From assembly GCF_025869515.1 (NCBI RefSeq), contig NZ_JAOZVR010000112.1, forward strand, positions 59,922 through 123,921: 64,000 nucleotides of DNA, read 5' to 3'. This DNA comes from Ferrovibrio sp. GTDB taxonomy: Bacteria > Pseudomonadota > Alphaproteobacteria > Ferrovibrionales > Ferrovibrionaceae. A program made the position numbers and the translations under genes. Shown here in pieces: positions 1-8,518 of the stretch (the first letter of the stretch is position 1; every line of letters begins with the position of its first letter). The notes below the pieces were generated by a model. It did not search any database. It saw only the letters and a list, made by a program, of their open reading frames with translations, and was not told the origin of the DNA.

Positions 1-542
1 GCGGCGCCGTTGCCGGGATCCCAGGCCACCGAGAGCGGCCGGGCCAGATCGGCATCCTGCAGGATGCGCATGGCATAGCCGCCGGCGACCGAGCGCCGCA
101 GCACCTTGCCGGCACCGCTGCTAAAGTTGCCGTCCCGGATGATGGCGCCCAGTTTCTGGATTTCGTCGCCATAGATGGTTTTGCCGCCGATGGTCAGTTT
201 GAATCCGTTGTAATCGGGCGGGTTATGCGAGCCGGTGATCATCGCACCGGCATCGGCCTGCAGATGGCGTTCGGCAAAATACAGCATCGGGGTGGGGCCG
301 AGCCCGACCGCCTGCACGTCCATGCCGGCCTGCCGCAATCCCTTGGAAAACGCGCGGCTGATCTGCGGCGAGCTGAGCCGGCCATCGCGGCAGAGCGCCA
401 CACTGCGTCCACCATTGCGGCGGACCAGGGTGCCGAAAGCCTGGCCGAGTGCATGGGCGGTGTCGAGATGGAGAGTTTTGCCGACGATACCGCGAATATC
501 GTATTCACGCAGAATTCCGGGATCGAACTTTTGCTTGGCCAT
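1..542 (-). CDS. Phosphomannomutase/phosphoglucomutase, N-terminal part (runs off window start)
   Basis: Minus-strand reading from CAT at 540-542 gives MAKQKFDPGILREYDIRGIVGKTL..., with the TGSHNPPDYNGFK active-site serine motif; the frame is open to the window edge. Confidence 0.9.
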   Translation of the reverse strand, partial: MAKQKFDPGILREYDIRGIVGKTLHLDTAHALGQAFGTLVRRNGGRSVALCRDGRLSSPQISRAFSKGLRQAGMDVQAVGLGPTPMLYFAERHLQADAGAMITGSHNPPDYNGFKLTIGGKTIYGDEIQKLGAIIRDGNFSSGAGKVLRRSVAGGYAMRILQDADLARPLSVAWDPGNGA

Positions 543-1015
543 CGTCGTTATAATCTCCTTGTGCCTTGCCGCGCCGGAACTGGCGGAGCGCTGCAGTCGA
601 TATGGGATGGATGATGGAAAAGCCCGGCCGGTTTGTGTGTGGTAAAAGCGTGGCCTTGCGCCGCCTGCGATGAATTGGCAGCGCGGTGTGACTTTTCTGT
701 GGTTCGGCCACAGGGCTGACGCGGGGAACTTGAAGCGCGTCAATGTGCTCATAGAATGAACCGCCTCCTGTTCACCGGTTTCGCGCATGCGGCTGGTGAA
801 CCGATCCTGTGCAGCATCGTTAGGAGCGGACTGACAGGTATTGCCCGGCCGGAACCACGGCCCGGGTTCGCTGAGGGGAAACTCGAGAAGGTGAAGCGAC
901 AGGCTGGAGCCTGGCGCAGAGAATTTTTAACGGATGCAGCCAGGCAGCCAATCATGGCGGTCAGGTCGCATGCCGGGAGGCTATGTGTGAGCAAAATGCA
1001 CGACCGGGGCGCCAT

Positions 1016-1549
1016 ATGAAGGCCACTGCTGCCTGGTTCAGGCTCAGTCCATGCCTGCTGGTTCTTGGCGGTATGCTGACGGCCTGCGACGCGACAAAAT
1101 GGCCGCTGGCGGATTACCAGTCGCCATGGCCGCCGGCACGTCAGACCGCCCATCGGTGGACCGCCGATTCCGTGCCGTCACGGCAGAAACCGGCAAGACC
1201 TGCGGCTGCCGCTCCGGCGCCGGCAAACGCTACGGGAAATACTTCGGGAAATCCTCTCGTCGCATCGGCCGTTGACTCCGTGCCAGCAACAACGGATGCC
1301 GCCCTGATCGGCCTGGACAGCGAGCAGACCAGGGCAATGCTGGGGCCGCCGAGAGAGGAAGAAAATCGCTCGCCCGCCAAAATCTGGCGCTACCGCACAC
1401 CGCAATGCAGCCTGGACGTCGCGTTTTATCCCGATGTCCAGACGCATGAATTCCGTGTCCTGAACTATGAGGTAAAAGGCAATGACGGTACTGAACAGGG
1501 AAGACGCGACTGTATCGCCGGCCTACGCTCCGGCCTCCGCCCCCGATGA
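1016..1549 (+). CDS. Predicted lipoprotein of unknown function
   Basis: MKATAAWFRLSPCLLVLGGMLTAC lipobox; internal start of the ORF at 983; directly upstream of and overlapping the response regulator. Confidence 0.7.
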   Translation: MKATAAWFRLSPCLLVLGGMLTACDATKWPLADYQSPWPPARQTAHRWTADSVPSRQKPARPAAAAPAPANATGNTSGNPLVASAVDSVPATTDAALIGLDSEQTRAMLGPPREEENRSPAKIWRYRTPQCSLDVAFYPDVQTHEFRVLNYEVKGNDGTEQGRRDCIAGLRSGLRPR

Positions 1550-2294
1550 CGCAGCGGCGCGCGGCGATGGTATCAAGGTCGTCCTGGTCGATGACGACGA
1601 GGATTATCGCGAGGCCGTCGGCGGTGAATTGACCGACCTTGGCTTTGAGGTGATCAGCCTGTCCGATGGCGGCGCCATGTTCGACTATTTCGCGGATGGC
1701 GGCAGCAGCGACGTGATCCTGCTGGACTGGCGGATGCCCGGTGCTTCCGGGCTCGACCTGCTCGGCCAGGCACGCCGCCGCGGCATCATGGTGCCGGTGG
1801 TGTTTCTCACCGGCATGCTGGCGGCATCCTATGAAAACGCCGCGCTGGATGGCGGAGCGCTCGACTTCGTCAACAAATCGCGCGGGGCGACCATTCTGGC
1901 CAAGCGGCTGAACCTGATCGTGAAGTCCGGCAAACGGCCGCCGGAACAACAGCAGGACGAGCTGATCGAATGCGGTGCGCTGCAACTGCGTCCGCAGATC
2001 AGCCGTGCTTTCTGGCATGGCGCTGACGTGAATCTGACCGTGGTGGAGTTCAACATCGTTCACCTTCTGGTGCGCAATGCCGGTGAGTATGTGACCTACC
2101 GCGCGATTTACGACTGCGTGCACCATGTCGGGTTCATCGCGGGAGCAGGCGAAGATGGATATCGCACCAATGTACGATCCTCAATCAAGCGCATCCGCAA
2201 CAAATTCCGGACCGTCGATGACGGCTTCGGTGAAATCGAGAACTTCCTCGCCTTCGGATACCGCTGGCGCGGAGCCCCGGTCAGCGCGGAATGA
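1482..2294 (+). CDS. ChvI-like response regulator (receiver + winged-helix output)
   Basis: VVLVDDDEDYREA, DVILLDWRMPGASG, FLTG, and C-terminal YRTNVRSSIKRIRNKFR winged helix; AAAGG upstream of ATG. Confidence 0.88.
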   Translation: MTVLNREDATVSPAYAPASAPDDAAARGDGIKVVLVDDDEDYREAVGGELTDLGFEVISLSDGGAMFDYFADGGSSDVILLDWRMPGASGLDLLGQARRRGIMVPVVFLTGMLAASYENAALDGGALDFVNKSRGATILAKRLNLIVKSGKRPPEQQQDELIECGALQLRPQISRAFWHGADVNLTVVEFNIVHLLVRNAGEYVTYRAIYDCVHHVGFIAGAGEDGYRTNVRSSIKRIRNKFRTVDDGFGEIENFLAFGYRWRGAPVSAE

Positions 2295-3807
2295 CGTAGT
2301 CTGGCGGGTACGCCGTCTCGGTGCCTCTCTGACGATCAAGCTCGTCGCCCTGATCGCGGTATTTGTTGCTTTGCCGATTGTCCTCTATGGGCAATTCGAA
2401 GCTGCGGATACGCAACGGCGCGAACTGGTCAGCCGCGGCATCCAGCAGCGCAGCTGGCTGATCGCGCAGGCCCTGGCGCCGATTCTTAATCGACCCGAGG
2501 GACCCCCGCATAAGTCGCTGAATGCCGAACTGCAGCGCTTCAACGACGAACGCACCCTGCTGAAGCTGATGTTCCGGCCTGGCAATTCGCCGAGCAGCGG
2601 AAATTTCTATTACATCGCCTCGGCGCCGGAATCGCGGCTCGACCAGATCGGTGCCGAACTGGAGGGGCTGGCGGATCGGGGCATTCTGCGTCAGCTCTCG
2701 GAGAGTTGCGCCTGGGACCGGCCGATCGACATTCGCTATCGACAGCCGGACGGGCATGAAGAGATTATGACCTCGGTGTTGCCGATTCAGTCGCGCTGGG
2801 GCTGCTGGGTGCTGATCTCGGCGCATCCGACCACCGAATTTCTCAATATCTCGATCGGGCGATCCTACTGGCAGACCCGTGAAATCCGCATTGCGGCGGC
2901 GATTTATTTCGCCTTCGCCCTGCTGGCGATCCTGATCGCGCTCAGCGTCTGGCGCAGCCTGCATCACTTTCGCAAGGTGGCGCGCGAAATCCGCCAGGGT
3001 CGCATGACGGAGTATTCTTTCACCGACCGCAATATCGTGCCGGAGCTGACCAGCGTCGCGACCGACTTCGATCACCTGGTGCGCGACCTGCGCAATATCG
3101 CGCAGGATATTCGCCAGACTGCGGAGGACAACGCGCATTCCTTCAAGGGTCCGCTCAGTACCATTCAGGCCTCGCTGGAACCGATCAGGCGAATCCTGCC
3201 GGAGGATAATCCCCGCGCCAATCGCGCAGTCGGCCTGATCGAGGCATCCCTCAGTCGTCTGAACATGCTGGTCAATTCCACGCAACGTCTCGATTTCAAC
3301 ACGGCCGATATGATCGACGCCCCGCGCCTGCAGATCGACCTCACCCGCCTGGTCGCCGATGTGCTGCTGCGCTATCGCGAGATCATGACCGAGCGGAATA
3401 TCCGGCTGATCCGCATGCTGGAGGAAGACGCCACCATTCGCGCCGCGCACGGCGTGGTCGATATCGTTTTCGAGAATATCCTCGACAATGCCATCAGCTT
3501 CTCCTCGCCGGGCGGGACCATCGCCGTCTATTTGTTCCGCGAAGCGGATCGTATCCACCTGCATGTCGACGACGAAGGTCCCGGCATCGATCCGCGCAAG
3601 ATCGAACATATCTTCGATCGCTATTTCTCGCAGCGACCCAAAGGCAGCCGCCAGATCGTTGCGGGCGCTCAGCAGAGCGCCAATCATGCCGGTCTTGGCC
3701 TGTGGATCGTCCGGCGCAATATCGAAGCCATCGGCGGCAGCATCAGCGCGGTCAACCGGATCGGCGGCGGTTTGAGCATTCGCATTGTTCTGCCATATGC
3801 ACGCTGA
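2215..3807 (+). CDS. ChvG-like sensor histidine kinase
   Basis: TM segment, HAMP-like region, H-box AHSFKGPLSTIQ, N-box ENILDNAISFS, G-boxes DDEGPGID and GLGLWIV. The ORF opens at 2125; an internal ATG at 2215 is a plausible start. Confidence 0.85.
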   Translation, partial: SMTASVKSRTSSPSDTAGAEPRSARNDVVWRVRRLGASLTIKLVALIAVFVALPIVLYGQFEAADTQRRELVSRGIQQRSWLIAQALAPILNRPEGPPHKSLNAELQRFNDERTLLKLMFRPGNSPSSGNFYYIASAPESRLDQIGAELEGLADRGILRQLSESCAWDRPIDIRYRQPDGHEEIMTSVLPIQSRWGCWVLISAHPTTEFLNISIGRSYWQTREIRIAAAIYFAFALLAILIALSVWRSLHHFRKVAREIRQGRMTEYSFTDRNIVPELTSVATDFDHLVRDLRNIAQDIRQTAEDNAHSFKGPLSTIQASLEPIRRILPEDNPRANRAVGLIEASLSRLNMLVNSTQRLDFNTADMIDAPRLQIDLTRLVADVLLRYREIMTERNIRLIRMLEEDATIRAAHGVVDIVFENILDNAISFSSPGGTIAVYLFREADRIHLHVDDEGPGIDPRKIEHIFDRYFSQRPKGSRQIVAGAQQSANHAGLGLWIVRRNIEAIGGSISAVNRIGGGLSIRIVLPYAR

Positions 3808-3848
3808 TTGCGGGCATTTTCCGCGCAGGCAAACACAGTTTGATCACT

Positions 3849-3865
3849 GGCCCGCGTAACGGGCC
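3849..3865. promoter_or_regulatory. GC-rich hairpin in the 5' region of manC
   Basis: GGCCCG-CGTAA-CGGGCC, 6-bp perfect stem, no T tract. Confidence 0.35.
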
Positions 3866-3908
3866 ATCGACATAGTCGGTTGCAGTTTCTGTAGCCACGA
3901 GGTCGACC

Positions 3909-5372
3909 ATGAACGCCGTTATCGAGTCGCGTCATACTCTCGAACAGGGTGCATTCCGCATTCATCCTGTAATCCTCGCCGGCGGCTCCGGCACGCGCCT
4001 GTGGCCGCTCTCGCGCTCGGCTTTTCCCAAGCAGCTGTTGTCGCTGGTTTCGGAGCGCAGCCTGCTGCAGGAAACCGTGCAACGGAACGGCGCCGATCTG
4101 GGATTTGCGGCGCCGATCCTGATCTGCAATGACGAGCATCGTTTCCTGATCGACGATCAGCTGCGCGAACTCGGCATCGAGCCGCAGCAGATTCTGCTTG
4201 AGCCGGTGGCGCGCAACACGGCCCCGGCGCTGGCAGCCGTCGCTTTCTGGCTGCTGGAGCGCGATCCCGATGCCATCATGCTGGTGCAGCCGGCCGATCA
4301 TGCGATCGGCGCACCGGACGAACTGCATCGCGCCATCCAGGCCGGACTGACGGCGGCTGCGGCGGGACATCTGGTGACCTTCGGTATCCGCCCGGACCGC
4401 CCGGAGCCGGGTTACGGCTACATCAAGGTGGGGCCGCTGATGGAGCAGTCCGATCATGTCCGCCAGGTCGATCGCTTCGTCGAGAAGCCCGATGCGACAA
4501 CGGCGGCGCAGTATGTCGAGAGCGGCAGCTATTGCTGGAACAGCGGCATCTTCCTGCTGTCGGCGCGGCGCTATCTCGAGGAGCTGCAGCGGCTGCATCC
4601 CGAGCTTCACGAGGCCTGCGCGCGCGCGGTCTACGAGGGGAAGGAGGATCTTGGCTTCTTCCGGCTGGATGCCGATGCCTTCGGCTCGGCAGCGGCGCTT
4701 TCGATCGATCATGCCGTGATGGAGCATACCCGCCAGGCTGCAGTGGTGCCGGTCGACATGGCCTGGAGCGACCTGGGGTCGTGGAAGGCGATGCGCGAAG
4801 CCAATCCTGCCGATCGCGATGGCAACGTGATCTGTGGCGATGTCGTGGTGCGGGATGCGCACAATTCCTATCTGCGCACGGAAGACAAGCTGCTGGCGGT
4901 GATCGGCCTCGACGATGTGGTTGTAATCTCCACCGATGATGCGGTTCTGGTCGCCAGGGCCGATCGGGTGGATGAGGTATCCCGCGTGGTCGACCAGCTG
5001 AAGCAGCGCAACCGCTCGGAGCCGGTGTCGCACAGCACCTGCTATCGGCCATGGGGCAGCTATCGCTCGGTCGATACCGGCGACCGTTTCCAGGTCAAAC
5101 GCCTGACGGTGAAGCCCGGCGCCAAGCTGAGCCTGCAGAAGCACTATCATCGTGCCGAGCACTGGGTTGTGGTGCATGGTACGGCGCTGGTACAGCGCGA
5201 CGACGAAAGTCTGCTGCTGCGCGAGAATGAGTCGGTCTATATCCCGATCGGCGCGGCGCACCGGCTGGAGAATCCGGGCAAGCTGCCACTGCACCTGATC
5301 GAGGTGCAGTCCGGTTCCTATCTTGGCGAAGACGATATCGTTCGCCTGGTGGACAGTTATGGCCGCTGCTGA
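3909..5372 (+). CDS. manC: Mannose-1-phosphate guanylyltransferase / mannose-6-phosphate isomerase, bifunctional
   Basis: VILAGGSGTRLWPLSRSAFPKQLL plus C-terminal cupin (RPWGSYRSVDTGDRFQVKRLTVKPGAKLSLQKHYHRAEHWVVV). Confidence 0.95.
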   Translation: MNAVIESRHTLEQGAFRIHPVILAGGSGTRLWPLSRSAFPKQLLSLVSERSLLQETVQRNGADLGFAAPILICNDEHRFLIDDQLRELGIEPQQILLEPVARNTAPALAAVAFWLLERDPDAIMLVQPADHAIGAPDELHRAIQAGLTAAAAGHLVTFGIRPDRPEPGYGYIKVGPLMEQSDHVRQVDRFVEKPDATTAAQYVESGSYCWNSGIFLLSARRYLEELQRLHPELHEACARAVYEGKEDLGFFRLDADAFGSAAALSIDHAVMEHTRQAAVVPVDMAWSDLGSWKAMREANPADRDGNVICGDVVVRDAHNSYLRTEDKLLAVIGLDDVVVISTDDAVLVARADRVDEVSRVVDQLKQRNRSEPVSHSTCYRPWGSYRSVDTGDRFQVKRLTVKPGAKLSLQKHYHRAEHWVVVHGTALVQRDDESLLLRENESVYIPIGAAHRLENPGKLPLHLIEVQSGSYLGEDDIVRLVDSYGRC

Positions 5373-6369
5373 CCGCCCAACGATCCTGGTTACCGGCGGC
5401 GCCGGCTATATCGGCAGCCATGTCTGCAAAGCCGTCGCCAGGGCGGGCTACATACCGGTGACCTACGACAATCTCTGCGCCGGCCATGCCTGGGCGGTGC
5501 GCTGGGGGCCGCTGGAGGGCGGGGACCTGATCGATGCAGGCCGGCTCGATGAAGTAATGCGCCAATACAAGCCGGCAGCGGTGATCCATCTGGCCGGACT
5601 GATCGTGGTCAGCGAGTCGGTGAAGGATCCGGCGCAATATTATCTGAACAATGTGAATGGCAGCATCGGGCTGCTCGATGCGATGCGGCGCAACGGTGTC
5701 GAGCGGATCGTCTTTTCCTCCAGCGCGGCGGTCTATGGCGAGCCGGAGATCACGCCGATGCCGGAAACGCACCCGCAGCAGCCGTTGAATCCTTATGGCA
5801 CCAGCAAGCTGATGATCGAGCGTGTGCTGCAGGACTATGCCCGTGCCTATAACCTGCATTCCGTTTCCCTGCGGTATTTCAATGCCGCCGGCGCGGATGC
5901 CAGCGGCGAGATCGGCGAGGCCCATCCGGTCGAAACCCATCTGATCCCGCTGGTTTTGGAAGCGGCGGCGGGGAAGCGCCATTCTGTCGCGATTTATGGT
6001 GACGATTATCCCACCAGAGATGGCACCTGTATCCGCGACTATATCCATGTCTCCGATCTGGCCGAGGCGCATGTCCTCGCCCTGCGCTATCTCGACAATT
6101 CAGTGGGGGCGCATGCCTTCAACCTCGGGAATGGCGCCGGAACCACGGTCCGCGAGGTGATCGATGTGGCGCGGCGCATCACCGGCGGCACGATCCCTGT
6201 GCGGATCGAGCCGCCGAGGCCGGGCGACCCGGCTATCCTGCTGGCCGACCCGTCGCGGGCCCGCCGGCTGCTGGGCTGGCAGCCCACTCAGTCGGGTCTG
6301 GAGCAGATGGTCTCCTCTGCCTGGGACTGGCATCAGCGGGTTCCCGTCCCGCAGCAGATCATGGTATAA
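5359..6369 (+). CDS. galE: UDP-glucose 4-epimerase
   Basis: ILVTGGAGYIGSHV, SSSAAVYGEP, YGTSKLMIE, RYFNAAGA; internal ATG in the ORF at 5323. Confidence 0.93.
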   Translation: MAAADRPTILVTGGAGYIGSHVCKAVARAGYIPVTYDNLCAGHAWAVRWGPLEGGDLIDAGRLDEVMRQYKPAAVIHLAGLIVVSESVKDPAQYYLNNVNGSIGLLDAMRRNGVERIVFSSSAAVYGEPEITPMPETHPQQPLNPYGTSKLMIERVLQDYARAYNLHSVSLRYFNAAGADASGEIGEAHPVETHLIPLVLEAAAGKRHSVAIYGDDYPTRDGTCIRDYIHVSDLAEAHVLALRYLDNSVGAHAFNLGNGAGTTVREVIDVARRITGGTIPVRIEPPRPGDPAILLADPSRARRLLGWQPTQSGLEQMVSSAWDWHQRVPVPQQIMV

Positions 6370-6407
6370 GCGCCGAGGATTCCAGCAGATTCGGTGAGGC
6401 TCGGCCT

Positions 6408-7703
6408 ATGCGACAGTTGATCGGGGGAACAGCCGCGATGTTTGCCGCGGCGCTGACCGCAGTTTCCATTTCCGCTCCCGTGCCGGTGCAGGCACAGACC
6501 CCGCCAAGAACCTCGCAGGATGTACAGACCCCGGCCGATGTCGAGCGGGGCGAGACCGTCATGGGGCGGCGGCGGCCTGACTATGATCCGGTCGGAGTCC
6601 GCATGGGCGGTTTTGTGCTTTATCCGGATCTCGGGCTGCAGGAGAGTTACAACAGCAATATCTTCGCCACTGCCGCCAACGAGAAAAGCGACTTCATCAC
6701 TTCCATCGAGCCGAGCCTGGATCTGCGGTCGAACTGGAATAACCATGCACTGAACCTGCATGCCGATTCCCGCGTCGTGCGGTATATGGATTACGACGAC
6801 GAGAATTTTAACGACTATACGCTGTCGGCCGATGGCCGGGTCGATGTGCTGCGCGATTTCCGCCTGTTCGGCGGTGCCGGCTACCAGATTCGCCACGAGC
6901 CGCGCTCCTCGCCTGATAACCAGGGCGGCACCGAGCCGACCGAATACAGCGTATCGAGTGCCAATCTCGGTGCCGAAAAGGAATTCAATCGTCTGTCCTT
7001 CCGCCTCGATGGCAAGGCGGAGCAGTATGAATATGACAATGTGCGTAATTCCGCGGGCACGGTGCTCGATCAGAGCGGCCGCGATCGCGACCAGTATGAA
7101 GTCGGCCTGAAGGCCGGCTACGAAATTGCGCCGCTGCGCCGGGTCTATCTGCTCACCAGCTATAACACGCGCGAATACGACAAGCTGACGGGTGGTTTCG
7201 ATCGCGATTCGGACGGCTATCTGGTGGGTGCCGGCGCACAGTACGATCTCACCGGCCTGATTTTCCTCGATGCCTATGCCGGCTATCGCCGTCAGGATTA
7301 CAGCGATGCCCGCCTGGGTGAAATCGATGGCTGGGCCAGCGGCATCAAGGTGACGTGGAATGTCACGCGGCTGACCACGATTACCGGCACGCTGGATCGC
7401 GATATCGAGGAAACCACCCTGTCGAATTCGCCGGGTTATTTCCAGACGCGCGCCGAGCTGCGCGCCGATCACGAACTGCTGCGCAACCTGATCCTCACCG
7501 CATCGCTGGGCTATCAGAACGACGATTTCCAGGGCATTACGCGGGACGACGATTATTATCTCGCCGGCCTTGGCGCCAAGTACCTGCTGAATCGCAACTT
7601 CACGCTGTCCGGCGGTTACGGTTATCGCAGCCGCGAATCCAATGTCGCAGGCAGCGATTTTGACGAGAATGTGGTGATGCTGCGGCTCAGCAGCCATCTC
7701 TGA
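6408..7703 (+). CDS. Outer-membrane beta-barrel protein of exopolysaccharide locus (BBP2-like)
   Basis: Signal peptide, GGFVLYPDLGLQESYNSNIFAT, repeated amphipathic aromatic strands, terminal FDENVVMLRLSSHL; sits just before wza. Confidence 0.75.
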   Translation: MRQLIGGTAAMFAAALTAVSISAPVPVQAQTPPRTSQDVQTPADVERGETVMGRRRPDYDPVGVRMGGFVLYPDLGLQESYNSNIFATAANEKSDFITSIEPSLDLRSNWNNHALNLHADSRVVRYMDYDDENFNDYTLSADGRVDVLRDFRLFGGAGYQIRHEPRSSPDNQGGTEPTEYSVSSANLGAEKEFNRLSFRLDGKAEQYEYDNVRNSAGTVLDQSGRDRDQYEVGLKAGYEIAPLRRVYLLTSYNTREYDKLTGGFDRDSDGYLVGAGAQYDLTGLIFLDAYAGYRRQDYSDARLGEIDGWASGIKVTWNVTRLTTITGTLDRDIEETTLSNSPGYFQTRAELRADHELLRNLILTASLGYQNDDFQGITRDDDYYLAGLGAKYLLNRNFTLSGGYGYRSRESNVAGSDFDENVVMLRLSSHL

Positions 7704-7705
7704 GA

Positions 7706-7727
7706 GAACCGGCATTTTTGCCGGTTC
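7706..7727. terminator. Stem-loop after the beta-barrel gene (possible attenuator)
   Basis: GAACCGGC-ATTTTT-GCCGGTTC, 8-bp perfect stem just past the stop; no downstream T tract. Confidence 0.4.
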
Positions 7728-7846
7728 GAAACCTCCGTTTGGTCACACCGATTCCGGCCGGCCGTTGCTAGCGTAAAGCTGCACGGCCGATCCCGGTCTC
7801 GCGCCGGTATGGCGCCGTGCACGCTGCAACAACCAGACGTGCCGCC

Positions 7847-8518
7847 ATGCAAATCCTCTCGCAATTCCGCGCCTCGGGCGCGATTAAGCTTTTCGCCATC
7901 GCCTCCGCTTTGCTGACGGCTGCTCTGCTCTGTGGGCAGGCGGCAGCCCAGCAGGCCGCGCAATCGCCGGCGTCCCAACCGGTGATGCAGCAGGCTGCCG
8001 CAGGAGCGAACCGGGCGCCGCCATCCCAGGGTGTTGTGTTACCGTCGACGGCGGCGGAAGGCTATCGGCTCGGCTCCGGCGACCGAGTGCGTGTGACCGT
8101 CTTCGGCCAGCCGGAACTGACCGGCGAATTCGCTGTTGATGGCGGCGGGCAGATGTCCTACCCGCTGATCGGGCAGCTGCGCGCCGGCGGTCTGACAGCC
8201 GCCGAGCTTGAAAAGGCACTCATCGGAAAGCTGTCGCCTGACTACCTGAAAAACCCGAGCGTCAGCGTCGAAGTGCTGACCTACCGGCCTTTCTATATCG
8301 TGGGCGAGGTTCGCACGCCGGGCAGCTACCCCTTCGTCAGCGGTATGACCGTATTGAATGCCGTGGCGCTGGCGGGCGGTTTCACCTACCGCGCACGCGA
8401 GAGTTCCTTCTACGTCACCCGCACCGCAGAGGATGGCTCAAAAACCAAACTCGACACCGGTGCCGATGCAACCATCCTGCCGGGCGATATCATCACCGTC
8501 CGAGAACGGTATTTCTGA
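7847..8518 (+). CDS. Polysaccharide export outer-membrane protein, Wza/GumB-like
   Basis: YRLGSGDRVRVTVFGQPELTGEFAVDGGGQMSYPLIGQLRAGGLT and SLBB domain FYIVGEVRTPGSYPFVSGMTVLNAVALAGG. Confidence 0.92.
   Translation: MQILSQFRASGAIKLFAIASALLTAALLCGQAAAQQAAQSPASQPVMQQAAAGANRAPPSQGVVLPSTAAEGYRLGSGDRVRVTVFGQPELTGEFAVDGGGQMSYPLIGQLRAGGLTAAELEKALIGKLSPDYLKNPSVSVEVLTYRPFYIVGEVRTPGSYPFVSGMTVLNAVALAGGFTYRARESSFYVTRTAEDGSKTKLDTGADATILPGDIITVRERYF

Noticed and set aside
3684-5294. 536-aa minus-strand ORF
   Set aside because: Antisense to manC.
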